Assembly (NCBI GenBank): GCA_039105265.1
Contig: JAPFFF010000022.1
Span: forward strand, 1,736,001 to 1,800,000
DNA from: Tritrichomonas musculus
Taxonomy: Eukaryota > Parabasalia > Tritrichomonadida > Tritrichomonadidae
Direction of reading: 5' to 3'
DNA length: 64,000 bases
Shown here piece by piece: positions 41,640 to 51,689 of this stretch (the stretch's first letter is position 1; every line of letters begins with the position of its first letter). Below the pieces are notes generated by a model, which had not been told where the DNA came from, did not search any database, and saw only the letters and a list, made by a program, of their open reading frames with translations. The position numbers were made by a program, and so were the translations under genes.

Positions 41640-44401
41640 AGTGGATGAAAAAGTAACTGTTCTTGAAGAAGCAAAAGAATTCACTCGAAGTTATTATGAT
41701 AATTTAACTGGTGATTTAGAATATGAAACCATTGAAATTCCAGCAAAAATTACCAAAACAGCTAAACAACGTGAAGAATTGGATGATTGCTGCTTCGTTT
41801 ATGCTCTCAAACAAACAGGTTATTATTCAGATGATATTTTAAATCAAATACGATTAAGAATTAATAATAGGTATTTATCACAAGGTTCAATTGAAAAAAT
41901 ATATCAAGAGTTTAAGATACATATTAAGTTAACATATTGACGACAGCAGCGATAGAAAAAATAAAAAGACAACGGTTCAACAATGCAAAAACAAAGTCCG
42001 TAAATCATATTTGGGAGTCAAAGATGCTGAACCTCAACGAACCCATACATTTAACGTTTATGAAGACCATTATTTCATAGAAGAGAAAACACCATTTAGT
42101 ACTTATTACATCAAAAATCTTCATAAAAATCTTGATGATGATAAATACAATAAAGAATATAAACAAGAACATTGGATAAAAGCAAGATATTATATTTCAT
42201 CATCAAATTTAGTCCGTGAATTAATGAAGCAAGGATATTTTAATCCAATCACTTATGGACAATATCGAATATTAAAAACTGTTTTCTATCATGAATTTGA
42301 TAAAGATTTAACTAATATTAATTTAGAATATGAACCTGAATATTGCACAAAATTAATAGCTCCAAAAATTGTTAAAGAAAGCGAAAACAAAACTGACCCT
42401 ACTTATTGGTACGCTGACTTTGAAGCTGACGTTTCAGGTAATATTCATAAACCATTTATGTGTGTTCTTCAATCACAAAATGGAAAAATTAATGAATGCT
42501 TTAAAGGTAAAACATGTAATAAACAATTTCTTGATTTCTTACCTGATCATGCGGTCGTTTATTTCCACAATTTAGCATATGATTTTCGAATGTTTGCATC
42601 ATTAGTTAATATCAAAAATACTATAATTAAAGGAACAAAATTAATGAAAGCAAATGTTGAATATAACGATAAAAAGATTTTCTTTAAAGATTCATTGCCA
42701 ATGTTGAATTGTAAACTTTCACAATTACCTTCTATGTTTAATTTGGGCATTAATGTTCAAAAAGAAATTTTCCCATACAAATATTACACACTTGAAAGAT
42801 TAAATACCAACAAAGGAGTAATTAATGATGCAGGCTTAAATGAAGATCAAAAATGGACAACAGATGATTATGAATTATTTAAATCAAACATTGATAAAAT
42901 ACCTAAATGTAGAATTGATGAAAACCATTTCGACATGTGGTCATATGCAGAATTTTATTGTAAACAAGATGTAAACATCCTTAGACTTGGATTTAATGAA
43001 TTCAGAAATGGATTTATTAAAGATTTCAGTATTGACCCATTTAATTTCATTTCCATTTCTTCACTCGCTAATGAAGTATTTAATCAACGTGTTTATTATC
43101 CTAATGGTAACCTTTATAAATTAGGTGGTCATGTTCGTAAGTTTTGCTCAAAAGCTGTTTATGGAGGACGTTGCATGACTGCTTACAATAAAAAATGGCA
43201 TATATTAAAGCTACTTTGTGATTTCGACGCTGTTTCATTATATGCTTCAGCAATGGCACTTTTATATACCGTTGAAGGTAGACCTGAAGTTATCAAACCT
43301 GAACAATTAAACCTTGAATTCCTTTCAAAACAAGGTGCTTACATTGTTGAAATCAAAATTACAAAAATTAATAAACATTATCCATTCCCTCTCATTGTTC
43401 GTAAAGTAAACGGATTAAATCTTAATGACGATAACTTAAAAGAAGGTGAAACATTAAATATAATTGTTGATAATATATCATTAGAAGACCTAATCGAATT
43501 TCAAAAAATAGAGTTTGAATTCATCCGTTGTTATTATTGGGCAGGTAAACGTGATTATTCAATCCAAAAAGAAATTAAGAAAATATTTAATAAAAGACTT
43601 GAATATAAGAAGCAACATAACCCATTACAACAATTATATAAATTAATTATGAATTCATGCTATGGTAAAACTATTGAGAAACCAGTTGATAAAGATATTA
43701 AATATATGAATGATGACGATTTCGAGAAATATTGGATCAAAAACTATAATAAAATTATTGAAGATACATTAATTATGGGTAGAAAGTCACCATTACATGC
43801 TGTAAAAGTTATTAAACAAATTGAAAACCATTTTAACTTTTCACTTCTTGGTATTCAGGTTCTTTCTATGTCAAAACGAACTATGAATGAAGTAATGTGT
43901 TTAGCTTATGATTTAGGATGTCACATTTATTACCAAGATACTGATTCAATGCACATTGAAGTTGATGATTTACCACGGCTTGTTAATGGTTTTAAAGAAA
44001 AATATAATCGTGAATTAATCGGAACTAATTTAGGACAATTTCACAGTGACTTTTCAACTATTAACGGTCAAGATGAAATGCCAAAATCTATTGAGTTATA
44101 TTTTCTAATGAAGAAAATGTATATAGATAAATTACAAGATTCAACGGGAGAAATTGATTATATGATCCGAGGAAAAGGTTTAACACAAAACTCAATTAAA
44201 TATGCTTACAAAGAATTCAACAATGACCCAATGAAGTTATATGAATCCTTATTTAATGGAAACACACAAACGTTTGATTTAACGAAAGGACAACCATGTT
44301 TCTCAATGAACAAAAATATGACAGTATCAACTTTAAAGAAATTTGAACGTAAAATAAAAACAACTTATGAAGAAGGAAACATTGAAAATTATTTTAAATA
44401 G
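41640..44401 (+). pseudogene. 3' part of the family B polymerase gene of Element D (DNA_pol_B_2 type)
   Basis: This is a different polymerase lineage from that of A and C. It begins with an ELDDCCFVYALKQTG block typical of Maverick polymerases, then exonuclease motifs YADFEAD, FHNLAYDFR and YCKQDV, motif A DFDAVSLYASAM, motif B KLIMNSCYGKT and motif C YQDTDSMH, and ends near SMNKNMTVSTLKKFERKIKT. No HNH or primase-like module is present. This type matches the protein-primed polymerases of linear plasmids and Polintons. It is one gene with the piece at 28344-29383, separated from it by the inserted elements, and has about one further break. It overlaps the integrase tail to tail by 8 bases. 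Confidence 0.82.
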
Positions 44402-46025
44402 GTGCCAATAAATATCTTGGCAATAATTGAGGTTTACCACTTACACCATTAAGTTTTCCTTCAACTTCATATAATCCATTCTTTTTACCAATAACTTTAA
44501 ACTCTCCTGGTCTTATCACTGACCTTCTTTTCAATTTATTGTCCGTCATATTATAAACTTTAACATTTACGCCATCATTAATATTAAATTCAACGTTATT
44601 TTTAATTTCCCAGTTAGCTTGTAATATTCTCCGCACAATATAATTTTCAAGTTCTGGGTCATCATTTACCATCTTTGGTGTTACACTAAAACCTGCCCAT
44701 TTACTCAATCCTCTATGTGGTGCATTATTGTATTGATTTACGATTTCATCCATTACTTCAGGAGCTATTACGCCAATATTCATATTATACGCCATATCTC
44801 TAATGGTTCTAATTACTCTATCAACAATTCCTAAACTTGAATGTAAAGGTTCTGTTTTCTTTGCTTTCTCCTGTTCATATTTCATAAAATCAGGATAAGC
44901 GCCTTTAGGTTGTCTAGCTACTGGTTTAAAATCAATTCCTCGTGAATTATAAAATGATTCACGCGCCAATTTTGAATTAAATGCACCTTCACCATCACCG
45001 ATTAAATGTTCCACCTTCATTCCTTTATCAATTAATTTTTGTAATGCTCGTAAATATGACATTGTCACTTTTAATTCATCTTTACTAAATTCTGTTTTTG
45101 AAAGCATCACATTCAACATTTGTGCATATAAATATTTAGTGTTCACATTAATTGTAATTAAATATTTTAACGGTTGTTTTTTCTTAATATATATTTCCAT
45201 TAAATCAATCATCCATGTGTTTCTTTCTGCAACTCTATGTAATTGAAAATGTTTTATATTTTCTTTTAACGGAAATGATGAAGGTATTTTTCCCTTTTCT
45301 TCTTTCAGTTCTGGATTAAGCAATTTTAAAGCTTTAATTTTATCTTTACCTTTAAATCCAAACAATCCCGTTAATTCTACATTTGGTATTTCTATTGTTG
45401 CCCCTGGTTGTTGAAAATATTTATCCTGATATTCTTTATACCATGATTCTAAAGATTTTTTACCTCTCTTCTTCCATCCTGCTGTCAACTTTTCAAAATC
45501 CTCAAATGTTAAAAGTTCATTATCTCCATTATGTAAAATTACGTATTCATCCAACCTTTCCTTAAATGATTTCTCCTTGGGCTTTTCTTTCTCTGGGTGT
45601 GCTTCATCCCATGCTTTCTTATACTCCAAATATATTTTCCGTTTGTCTTCTTCAAGTAATGGTCGAAATGATACTAAATTATATGCCGCACTTTCACTAG
45701 TTTTATTTTGGTTTTTATATATTTTGCTCAATAAATCCTCTCTTGCTATTCTCACTGCTTCTTCATAATCTGCCATTCGTTCACGTTCCATTTCTACTTC
45801 ACGTCTACGTTCTTCATCCTTTACAATATCACGAATGGTGAAGTAATGAATTATATAGAAATTGTTTATATGTTGAGCTGGAATTTTCACTTTCAAATAT
45901 TTTTCACAATAATGATTTATATAATATTTCACTTATTCCTCAAATCTATTCGGTTCATACTTTTCTATCTTACTTGTCACATATGAAATTATTCCATCTG
46001 TGTTATTAAATAATGTTTCAGTCAT
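44394..46025 (-). pseudogene. RVE-type integrase (Element D)
   Basis: Same family as the integrase of Element A: FPLKENIKHFQLHRVAERNT, WMIDLMEIY, IGDGEGAFNS, LGIVDRVIRTIRDMAYN, QYNNAPHRGLSKWAGF and the tail VKVYNMTD, RRSVIRPG, LLPRYLL. The third acidic position is Asp, as in A, B and E. The outer start at 46025 (MTETLFNNTDGIISYVTSKI) is supported by similarity in kind to the N-terminus in A. About one break near the N-terminal region. Confidence 0.82.
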
Positions 46026-46131
46026 GTTTTAAAATAAATTAAATTAAAGATATTTGATGATTTCATGAATGCAAAAATAATTATTTAGTTTATTTTTAAT
46101 TTTTTTTAATTTTTTATCTCATAATAAAAAT

Positions 46132-46362
46132 ATGTCTCAAGCCTTACCACCTCTTAAACAACGACATGAAAGAAAAACATTTGCTACTCCAACGTTGAAA
46201 CTCTTAAATTCACGTCTTCAATATTATAGAAAAGTATTAAGCCAACCTGAACCAACAACGGAGAAAGGAAAACTTAGTCGTGCAAGAATTCAAAATAAAT
46301 ATGATCAGTGTATGAAAGTAAGACAATTATTAAACAGAGCTGTTAAGAACCTTTATCTTTAA
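46132..46362 (+). CDS. Small basic virion-type protein, sm1 (Element D)
   Basis: 76 residues closely matching sm1 of Element A (LPPLKQRHERKTFAT, SRLQYYRKVLSQPE, VRQLLNRAVKNLYL). It is preceded by TTTTTATCTCATAATAAAAAT, the box type also seen before the first Element D genes. Conservation despite very different base composition argues for selection on the protein. Confidence 0.72.
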   Translation: MSQALPPLKQRHERKTFATPTLKLLNSRLQYYRKVLSQPEPTTEKGKLSRARIQNKYDQCMKVRQLLNRAVKNLYL

Positions 46363-46570
46363 CATAGAACCCATCACTACCGAAATATTCAATTGCTGGA
46401 TTATTTGAATTATCAAATTTAGGTAATATTTTTGCAACATTACCAACAACAGGTAACTTTTCCATTATTGATTTTGTTTTATTCCATCCAAATTTAAATC
46501 CATCAGCGAAATCTTTAGCTGCTTCTTTAACTTTACCAGCTAATTTTTTAAACCAACTACCAAAAGCCAT
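46343..46570 (-). CDS. Small amphipathic protein, sm2 (Element D)
   Basis: 75 residues, MAFGSWFKKLAGKVKEAAKD, then GFKFGWNKTKS and LPVVGNVAKILPKF; clear homologue of the Element A protein at 6861-7100. It overlaps sm1 by 20 bases, end to end. Membrane-active or cement role by analogy only. Confidence 0.7.
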   Translation of the reverse strand: MAFGSWFKKLAGKVKEAAKDFADGFKFGWNKTKSIMEKLPVVGNVAKILPKFDNSNNPAIEYFGSDGFYVKDKGS

Positions 46571-46649
46571 GAACGAAGTTCTCGAATTGAAAATTCTTTT
46601 TAATATTAAATTAAAAATTATGATTTACTATTTTTATTTAAAACTAAAT

Positions 46650-47291
46650 ATGACATTAAAGCAAGCAAGAATATTAAGTAGTGAGACCGATAACACTATT
46701 AAGCAGGAGCAACAAACCAATGTTAACATTAACATTAAACCATCAACTAAGCCACGACCTCAAACCGTTCCGTTATCTCCTAATGTTCCACCATTAAATC
46801 CAAACGTAAATTTTACTCAAGCGAACCAACCTTCGGATATTCCACCGGTTGGTCAAACTTTATATATTCCGACGACGGAGGATTTGAACTATCAATCTCA
46901 ACCTCAAACAAACAGCAATTTCCCATTAACTCGAGACAGAGGTATCGCAGATTTAGGAAATGAAATTGAGGATTTGGAAAAGAAAAATCAATTTCTACAA
47001 ATGTTAGTTGAAATGTATGAATCAAACCCGTTAAAAATAAATGCTTACGTTGTTTGTGAAAGTAAGTTATTAATGAACATGATAAAGTTATTAACTGATT
47101 GTGAGAAACTTGATTTAGTACTTAATGAAGATATTGGATGTAGTGGATGTACTGCAAAATCAGGTAAAATCATTTATGTTTCAAAAATATTGGTTACTAG
47201 AGATGGTAAAACTAGTGAGTTAAAATATGATTACAATAACATTTATAGTGAATTTGTTAAATATGGAATTAGTTTGAAAATGGTATGCTAA
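46650..47291 (+). CDS. sm3 protein, full-length form (Element D)
   Basis: 213 residues from the ATG at 46650, chosen because MTLKQARILSSETDNTIKQE matches the start in Element A. A Pro/Asn/Thr-rich middle is followed by a coiled-coil segment (EIEDLEKKNQFLQMLVEMYE) and a compact C-terminal domain with Cys residues (CEKLDLVLNEDIGCSGCTAK). No family recognised. Its position between structural genes suggests a virion protein. Confidence 0.65.
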   Translation: MTLKQARILSSETDNTIKQEQQTNVNINIKPSTKPRPQTVPLSPNVPPLNPNVNFTQANQPSDIPPVGQTLYIPTTEDLNYQSQPQTNSNFPLTRDRGIADLGNEIEDLEKKNQFLQMLVEMYESNPLKINAYVVCESKLLMNMIKLLTDCEKLDLVLNEDIGCSGCTAKSGKIIYVSKILVTRDGKTSELKYDYNNIYSEFVKYGISLKMVC

Positions 47292-49631
47292 TTATGTTTT
47301 AAATACAGCTAGCATTGTATCATTTATTTTTGCAGTAATTACGCCCACCGTTGTTCTGTGTATTTTTGATGTAATTGCTGTTTGACCAGTAAGAGTTTTC
47401 AATTCACCTTCATCAATGAATACTTCATCACCAACTCCATAACATGATGTATCTGTAACTTTAACTAAATAATCTCCATGTGTCGCAAATGTTACACATT
47501 TATTAACTTCATCAATCTTAACACAAATTCCAACATACTCATTCCATCCGCCATTAGTCTTTACTGAACAAATACACTCCGTTGTGTCATTTTTAGTTGA
47601 TGGTTCAAAATGACTTTGTCCGCGACTTGAAGAGTCTTTATTTTCTTCATATTTGTAAACCTTACCTGTCATATATACTGGTGCACCAATTACAAAATCA
47701 TTTATTGAATTCATTGATTCCTCAATTGGACAGTAATGAGTAATAGTTGTGTTGGAATTGATTTTAGCATAGGCATTGCCATTCATATCATATGCATTCA
47801 TAATATAAACTTTTGATTGAGTAATTTTCAATGCTGTTATTTCATTGTATTTGATGGTCGCCTCATCACTTTTTACATTAATATCAAAATCTAACCATCT
47901 TTCCTTCGAACTATCAAGTTGATTGCCAATGCTCAATATTCTTGCATTTCGAGAATGATTTGGTTTCATGACCATGAGAGGTGCATCACTACATGTCTGA
48001 TTTGCTCCACCCAATGTCAGGATGTTGTTTGGGTCTTTGATATAAACCTCTCCACTACTATCAGTGAAATACTCTTTTGATATATCTGCTTTCAATGCAT
48101 ATTTACCTTCTGCTGTTGTTTTTGTTTCATATTGGGTCATATCTGGCAAGTCCTGGGTTTTAGCATACTCACTTAAGTTCGCAAGCTTCGCGTACAGTTC
48201 CAAAGCTGTTGCCAATGCAGATTCATTAACCAAATCTGTGGGTATCTCAGGGATATCCGCTTTCAAAGCAAAAGTATTCGACACATATCTTGCCGAATAA
48301 ACGTTTTTGTCTGTTGGTTCGATATTTTTGGTTATTGAACATGATAAAATTTCCGGCGTTTCACCAGTTCCTGGATTTATTAATTCATGGCAGTCATACA
48401 GAAACCAAAGACTAGAACCACTTCCTTCCATACGCATTATCTGAGAGGGTTGATCGTTATCGTACGAATAATCTACGTGAACATAATGAGCCGTATAGTA
48501 ATTGTTTGATGAAACAATATCCAACCCATATTGCTCAATCATTTCATGATATTTGTCGTAATCCAAATCAGGAATTGTATTATTTTCAATTTTGAATTGA
48601 ATAGTTGTTTGCCCCTCAATAATTTCTGGAATTTCGCTTTTCACTTGCTCAATAGCATGGGTCATATCTGTTGTCAAAGCATAATCGTTCAACGTAGTAC
48701 TCAACGCAGATTCATTAACCAAATCTATGGGTATCTCAGGGATATCTTCAGCGAGTGCATACTTGGTCATATCTGGCAAGTCCTGAGTCTTCACATATGG
48801 TTCCAAAGCTGTTGTCAATGCAGTACTCAGTGCAGATTCATTGACTAAATCATTTGGTATTGTTGGGATTGCTTCAGCTAATTCTGTTTTTAATGCATAA
48901 GCATTTAATATATTTGTTAATTGATTGTTATTTTTAAAGTTTGCGTTTAAATATGTGTATGACGGATAATTATCTTGAACATATCGAACAGTTGAATAAT
49001 TATTTAATGTTTCACTTAATTTATTCGTGAATGATTCATTTAATTGAACTTTATGGTTTTCAATCAATTTTTTAGTTGCTGATGCTGTTAATAATTGGTT
49101 ATTAGTTAATGTTTCACCTAATAATAATTCATTATCGTTTTTAGCTGCTGGGGTGTATTTGAGTTTAACAAATGATGGTTGAATTGTTCCATAAATTAAT
49201 ATATAAGGGAATTCATAAACTAATTCGCAATTAATAGCTGAAATATCTGTAACATCTGAGTTCAAACATTCAATACTTCCATTTTCCTTATACTCATATT
49301 CGTAAATTCGGTACATCTCGCCAATATCATCAACCATAAATGAAACATCAATTTTATAATTAGTTTCAATATATTCACAGTAATATTTAAAACATAATCT
49401 TTCATCAGGAATTATAATTTCCGTTTCAATATAAGGTTTTTCTTCAACTACTTCATGAGGTGCTAATACTAATCCATCATCAATTATTTCATCAACATAT
49501 GCAACTTCTTTAACAGTTGATCCAGTATTTTTACTAAACGCTAATTTTAATGCACCAAATATACCTTCAGCACCAACTTTCATTAATCCGCCAAAGTTAA
49601 AACAAAAGTTACTAATTTGTACGACATCCAT
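47292..49631 (-). CDS. Fibre-like repeat protein (Element D)
   Basis: 779 residues, open throughout. The N-terminus differs from those of C and E (MDVVQISNFCFNFGGLMKVG). The shaft is made of the same modules (IPNDLVNESALSTALTTALE, YVKTQDLPDMTKYALAEDIP), and the block IEGQTTIQFKIENNTIPDLD, then YDKYHEMIEQYGLDIVSSNN, is nearly that of C and E. The C-terminal domain (SINDFVIGAPVYMTGKVYKY, then YVGICVKID, then THGDYLVKV) is shared with C. Likely attachment fibre; the nearby gene at 49634 could be its base. Confidence 0.72.
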   Translation of the reverse strand: MDVVQISNFCFNFGGLMKVGAEGIFGALKLAFSKNTGSTVKEVAYVDEIIDDGLVLAPHEVVEEKPYIETEIIIPDERLCFKYYCEYIETNYKIDVSFMVDDIGEMYRIYEYEYKENGSIECLNSDVTDISAINCELVYEFPYILIYGTIQPSFVKLKYTPAAKNDNELLLGETLTNNQLLTASATKKLIENHKVQLNESFTNKLSETLNNYSTVRYVQDNYPSYTYLNANFKNNNQLTNILNAYALKTELAEAIPTIPNDLVNESALSTALTTALEPYVKTQDLPDMTKYALAEDIPEIPIDLVNESALSTTLNDYALTTDMTHAIEQVKSEIPEIIEGQTTIQFKIENNTIPDLDYDKYHEMIEQYGLDIVSSNNYYTAHYVHVDYSYDNDQPSQIMRMEGSGSSLWFLYDCHELINPGTGETPEILSCSITKNIEPTDKNVYSARYVSNTFALKADIPEIPTDLVNESALATALELYAKLANLSEYAKTQDLPDMTQYETKTTAEGKYALKADISKEYFTDSSGEVYIKDPNNILTLGGANQTCSDAPLMVMKPNHSRNARILSIGNQLDSSKERWLDFDINVKSDEATIKYNEITALKITQSKVYIMNAYDMNGNAYAKINSNTTITHYCPIEESMNSINDFVIGAPVYMTGKVYKYEENKDSSSRGQSHFEPSTKNDTTECICSVKTNGGWNEYVGICVKIDEVNKCVTFATHGDYLVKVTDTSCYGVGDEVFIDEGELKTLTGQTAITSKIHRTTVGVITAKINDTMLAVFKT

Positions 49632-49633
49632 AA

Positions 49634-50470
49634 CTACATCAAGCCATTTTTAGCAATACATATAAAAGGAACTTCATGAGAACCAGGGTTTTTACGTGTT
49701 AATTTCAGGGGTATATTGAAGCTGTAATTAGTACCTACCCATTCATTACCTTGTTTAGTCATTTTGTAATCTGTACCGAATGCTTCATCATGAAATTCAA
49801 AAGTTTGACCTTCAATTAATGCTTCAAATTCAGGACTACCTGGAATATATCCCCAATCAGCATAATATAAAGGATTTGATTTATCATCTATTACACCATA
49901 AGCTTTCATTTCATAGAAGTCGGGCAATGGTGAACGATATAATTTAAAGCAATTATCCGCATCTATTGTATTACACTTAAGATTTATTAATTTATTTGAA
50001 TCATTAGCTTTGTCACAACTAACATTTGTTTTTTGATTTGCGATATAATTCATTTTCATAAATCCAGATGTATATAAATTTAATGGTGTATCACCTTTTT
50101 TATTTGACATATATATTTTTGCTCCAACGTCATCTTCTTGATAAACCAACTCATAATTTCCATTTGAAATGTTAACAATAGGATTTTTAAACATGTTTTC
50201 TTTACAAGTTTTAGTTATAATTGCTTTTGGTAATTTCATATATGCAGGTAATTCTATTTCGAATACATCACCGATATATTCACCAAATTCAGTTTTGATT
50301 GATAACGAATTTAAATCTGGTTGATCTAAATTTTCCGTTAATTTATCTGAAGTAATGATGAAATCATATATACCATCTTCAAATGAAAAGTCACCATCAT
50401 CACCATCATGTTTTTCCTCTAATGTTGTAATTCTTGATTCATGATTGTTTAATTCATCCGTAAATTTCAT
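49634..50470 (-). CDS. Hypothetical fibre-associated protein (Element D)
   Basis: 278 residues. Starts with a short coiled coil (KFTDELNNHESRITTLEEKH) followed by an acidic linker and a beta-rich body with many aromatic residues. It ends 2 bases before the fibre gene in the same direction, so the two are probably coexpressed. No family recognised; a second spike or adaptor is a plausible role. Confidence 0.6.
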   Translation of the reverse strand: MKFTDELNNHESRITTLEEKHDGDDGDFSFEDGIYDFIITSDKLTENLDQPDLNSLSIKTEFGEYIGDVFEIELPAYMKLPKAIITKTCKENMFKNPIVNISNGNYELVYQEDDVGAKIYMSNKKGDTPLNLYTSGFMKMNYIANQKTNVSCDKANDSNKLINLKCNTIDADNCFKLYRSPLPDFYEMKAYGVIDDKSNPLYYADWGYIPGSPEFEALIEGQTFEFHDEAFGTDYKMTKQGNEWVGTNYSFNIPLKLTRKNPGSHEVPFICIAKNGLM

Positions 50471-50476
50471 GGTTTG

Positions 50477-50686
50477 TTAATTGTATGAAGAAACTGAGGC
50501 GTTAATGTCAGCAAGTCTTAATGTTAAACTTTGAGGATTTGTTGAAGTCATTATTATGTCACCATCAATAGTGGCATCACCATGAACATGAATGTTTTTA
50601 AATTCTGAATCTTTATCGGGCATACCACCTCCACCACCGATGAATGCTCCATCTTTTGCATTTTGTTTTGTAATTATTGCAGTCAT
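50477..50686 (-). CDS. Small Gly-rich hypothetical protein (Element D)
   Basis: 69 residues with a Gly run (GAFIGGGGGMPDKDSEF) and a short beta-helix-like phrase (NIHVHGDATIDGDIIMT) as found in fibre tips and necks. It is 6 bases upstream of the 49634-50470 gene on the same strand. It could be an N-terminal anchoring piece of the same spike assembly (inference). Confidence 0.5.
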   Translation of the reverse strand: MTAIITKQNAKDGAFIGGGGGMPDKDSEFKNIHVHGDATIDGDIIMTSTNPQSLTLRLADINASVSSYN

Positions 50687-50755
50687 TTATTAATTTACTA
50701 ATTATAAAAATAAAATATTTTAGTATACGAAGTTTAGAGATTTTGCAATGCAAAA

Positions 50756-51097
50756 TCAATATTCAAATTTAAGGAATAATGTGAAGTTATCAGGTATTAT
50801 TTCATTACCTTTTGCATCAGTAAACCACACTTTAAATCTATCATTGTTTAATGTATATTTATATTTTCTGTTTTCATCTGGAGGCGTTAAATTAGCATAC
50901 CAAACGAGAGAATCACAGTATTCATCACGTGGGACAAATGATGCGTGGCATTCGGTTTCGCCATCTAAATATCCATCACATGTAGCACGGCAATATTGAA
51001 ATGAAATATATTTATCATTACGAGAATTAACGAACTCAGGAGGAAATTTATTTTCATAGTCACGAGTGATAAAGTAAGTTTTGGTTGTTTTATGCAT
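50756..51097 (-). CDS. Small conserved structural-type protein (Element D)
   Basis: 113 residues. It is homologous to the Element E protein at 59152-59502: PPEFVNSRNDKYISFQYC aligns with PDDFVYSRNKKYIVVQYC, and VWFTDAKGNEIIPDNF with LWFTDMKGNVIEPESF. The beta-rich, compact pattern suits a single jelly-roll or small virion protein, but no family can be named. Confidence 0.65.
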   Translation of the reverse strand: MHKTTKTYFITRDYENKFPPEFVNSRNDKYISFQYCRATCDGYLDGETECHASFVPRDEYCDSLVWYANLTPPDENRKYKYTLNNDRFKVWFTDAKGNEIIPDNFTLFLKFEY

Positions 51098-51129
51098 TTA
51101 TGATTTGATAAAAATAAAAATATATGAAT

Positions 51130-51600
51130 TTAAAACATGTCTGAGTCTATTTCATCTTCGTTTATGTTACATTTACTAGCTAATTCATTTACAATTTCAA
51201 CTTTAGCATCAGACCTATTTTTAATGAATTCATTAAGTTTATTTTGATTTTCACATTCTTTTACTACACATTCATGATAAAATGATGTTTTATAATTTAT
51301 TCTATCAGCTTTAATATAAGCTTTCATTAATCGTATTTGTGATCCTGACGTTAAGGCACCGAAGGCACGTTTAGGAATAGTTAACCATTCACACTGAGGG
51401 AATAACTCTCTAAATTCTTTATATGTCATGACTTTTTGGGTATTATTTTTATAAACTAATGAAAGACATAAAATTTTTATGTTCATTTTATATTTATAGA
51501 ATTTATCAGGTATGAAGTCATCAAAATATACTTGAACAGCTTTAAGTTCTGATTCAGGAAGTTTTTCAAATAACTTATTAATGTTGATGTATTCACTCAT
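51130..51600 (-). CDS. Hypothetical protein (Element D)
   Basis: 156 residues, helical (MSEYININKLFEKLPESELK, then VMTYKEFRELFPQCEWLTIP), with an acidic C-terminus. No family recognised. It lies between the MCP and the small conserved protein, all on the minus strand, so it probably belongs to the structural gene block. Confidence 0.5.
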   Translation of the reverse strand: MSEYININKLFEKLPESELKAVQVYFDDFIPDKFYKYKMNIKILCLSLVYKNNTQKVMTYKEFRELFPQCEWLTIPKRAFGALTSGSQIRLMKAYIKADRINYKTSFYHECVVKECENQNKLNEFIKNRSDAKVEIVNELASKCNINEDEIDSDMF

Positions 51601-51689
51601 TTATATAGAAATAAAAAATTTGAAAAATAAATTTTATATAGATTTAAAAATTTTTGAAAACGTTTGAAATGAAAAAATAATTAAAACAT

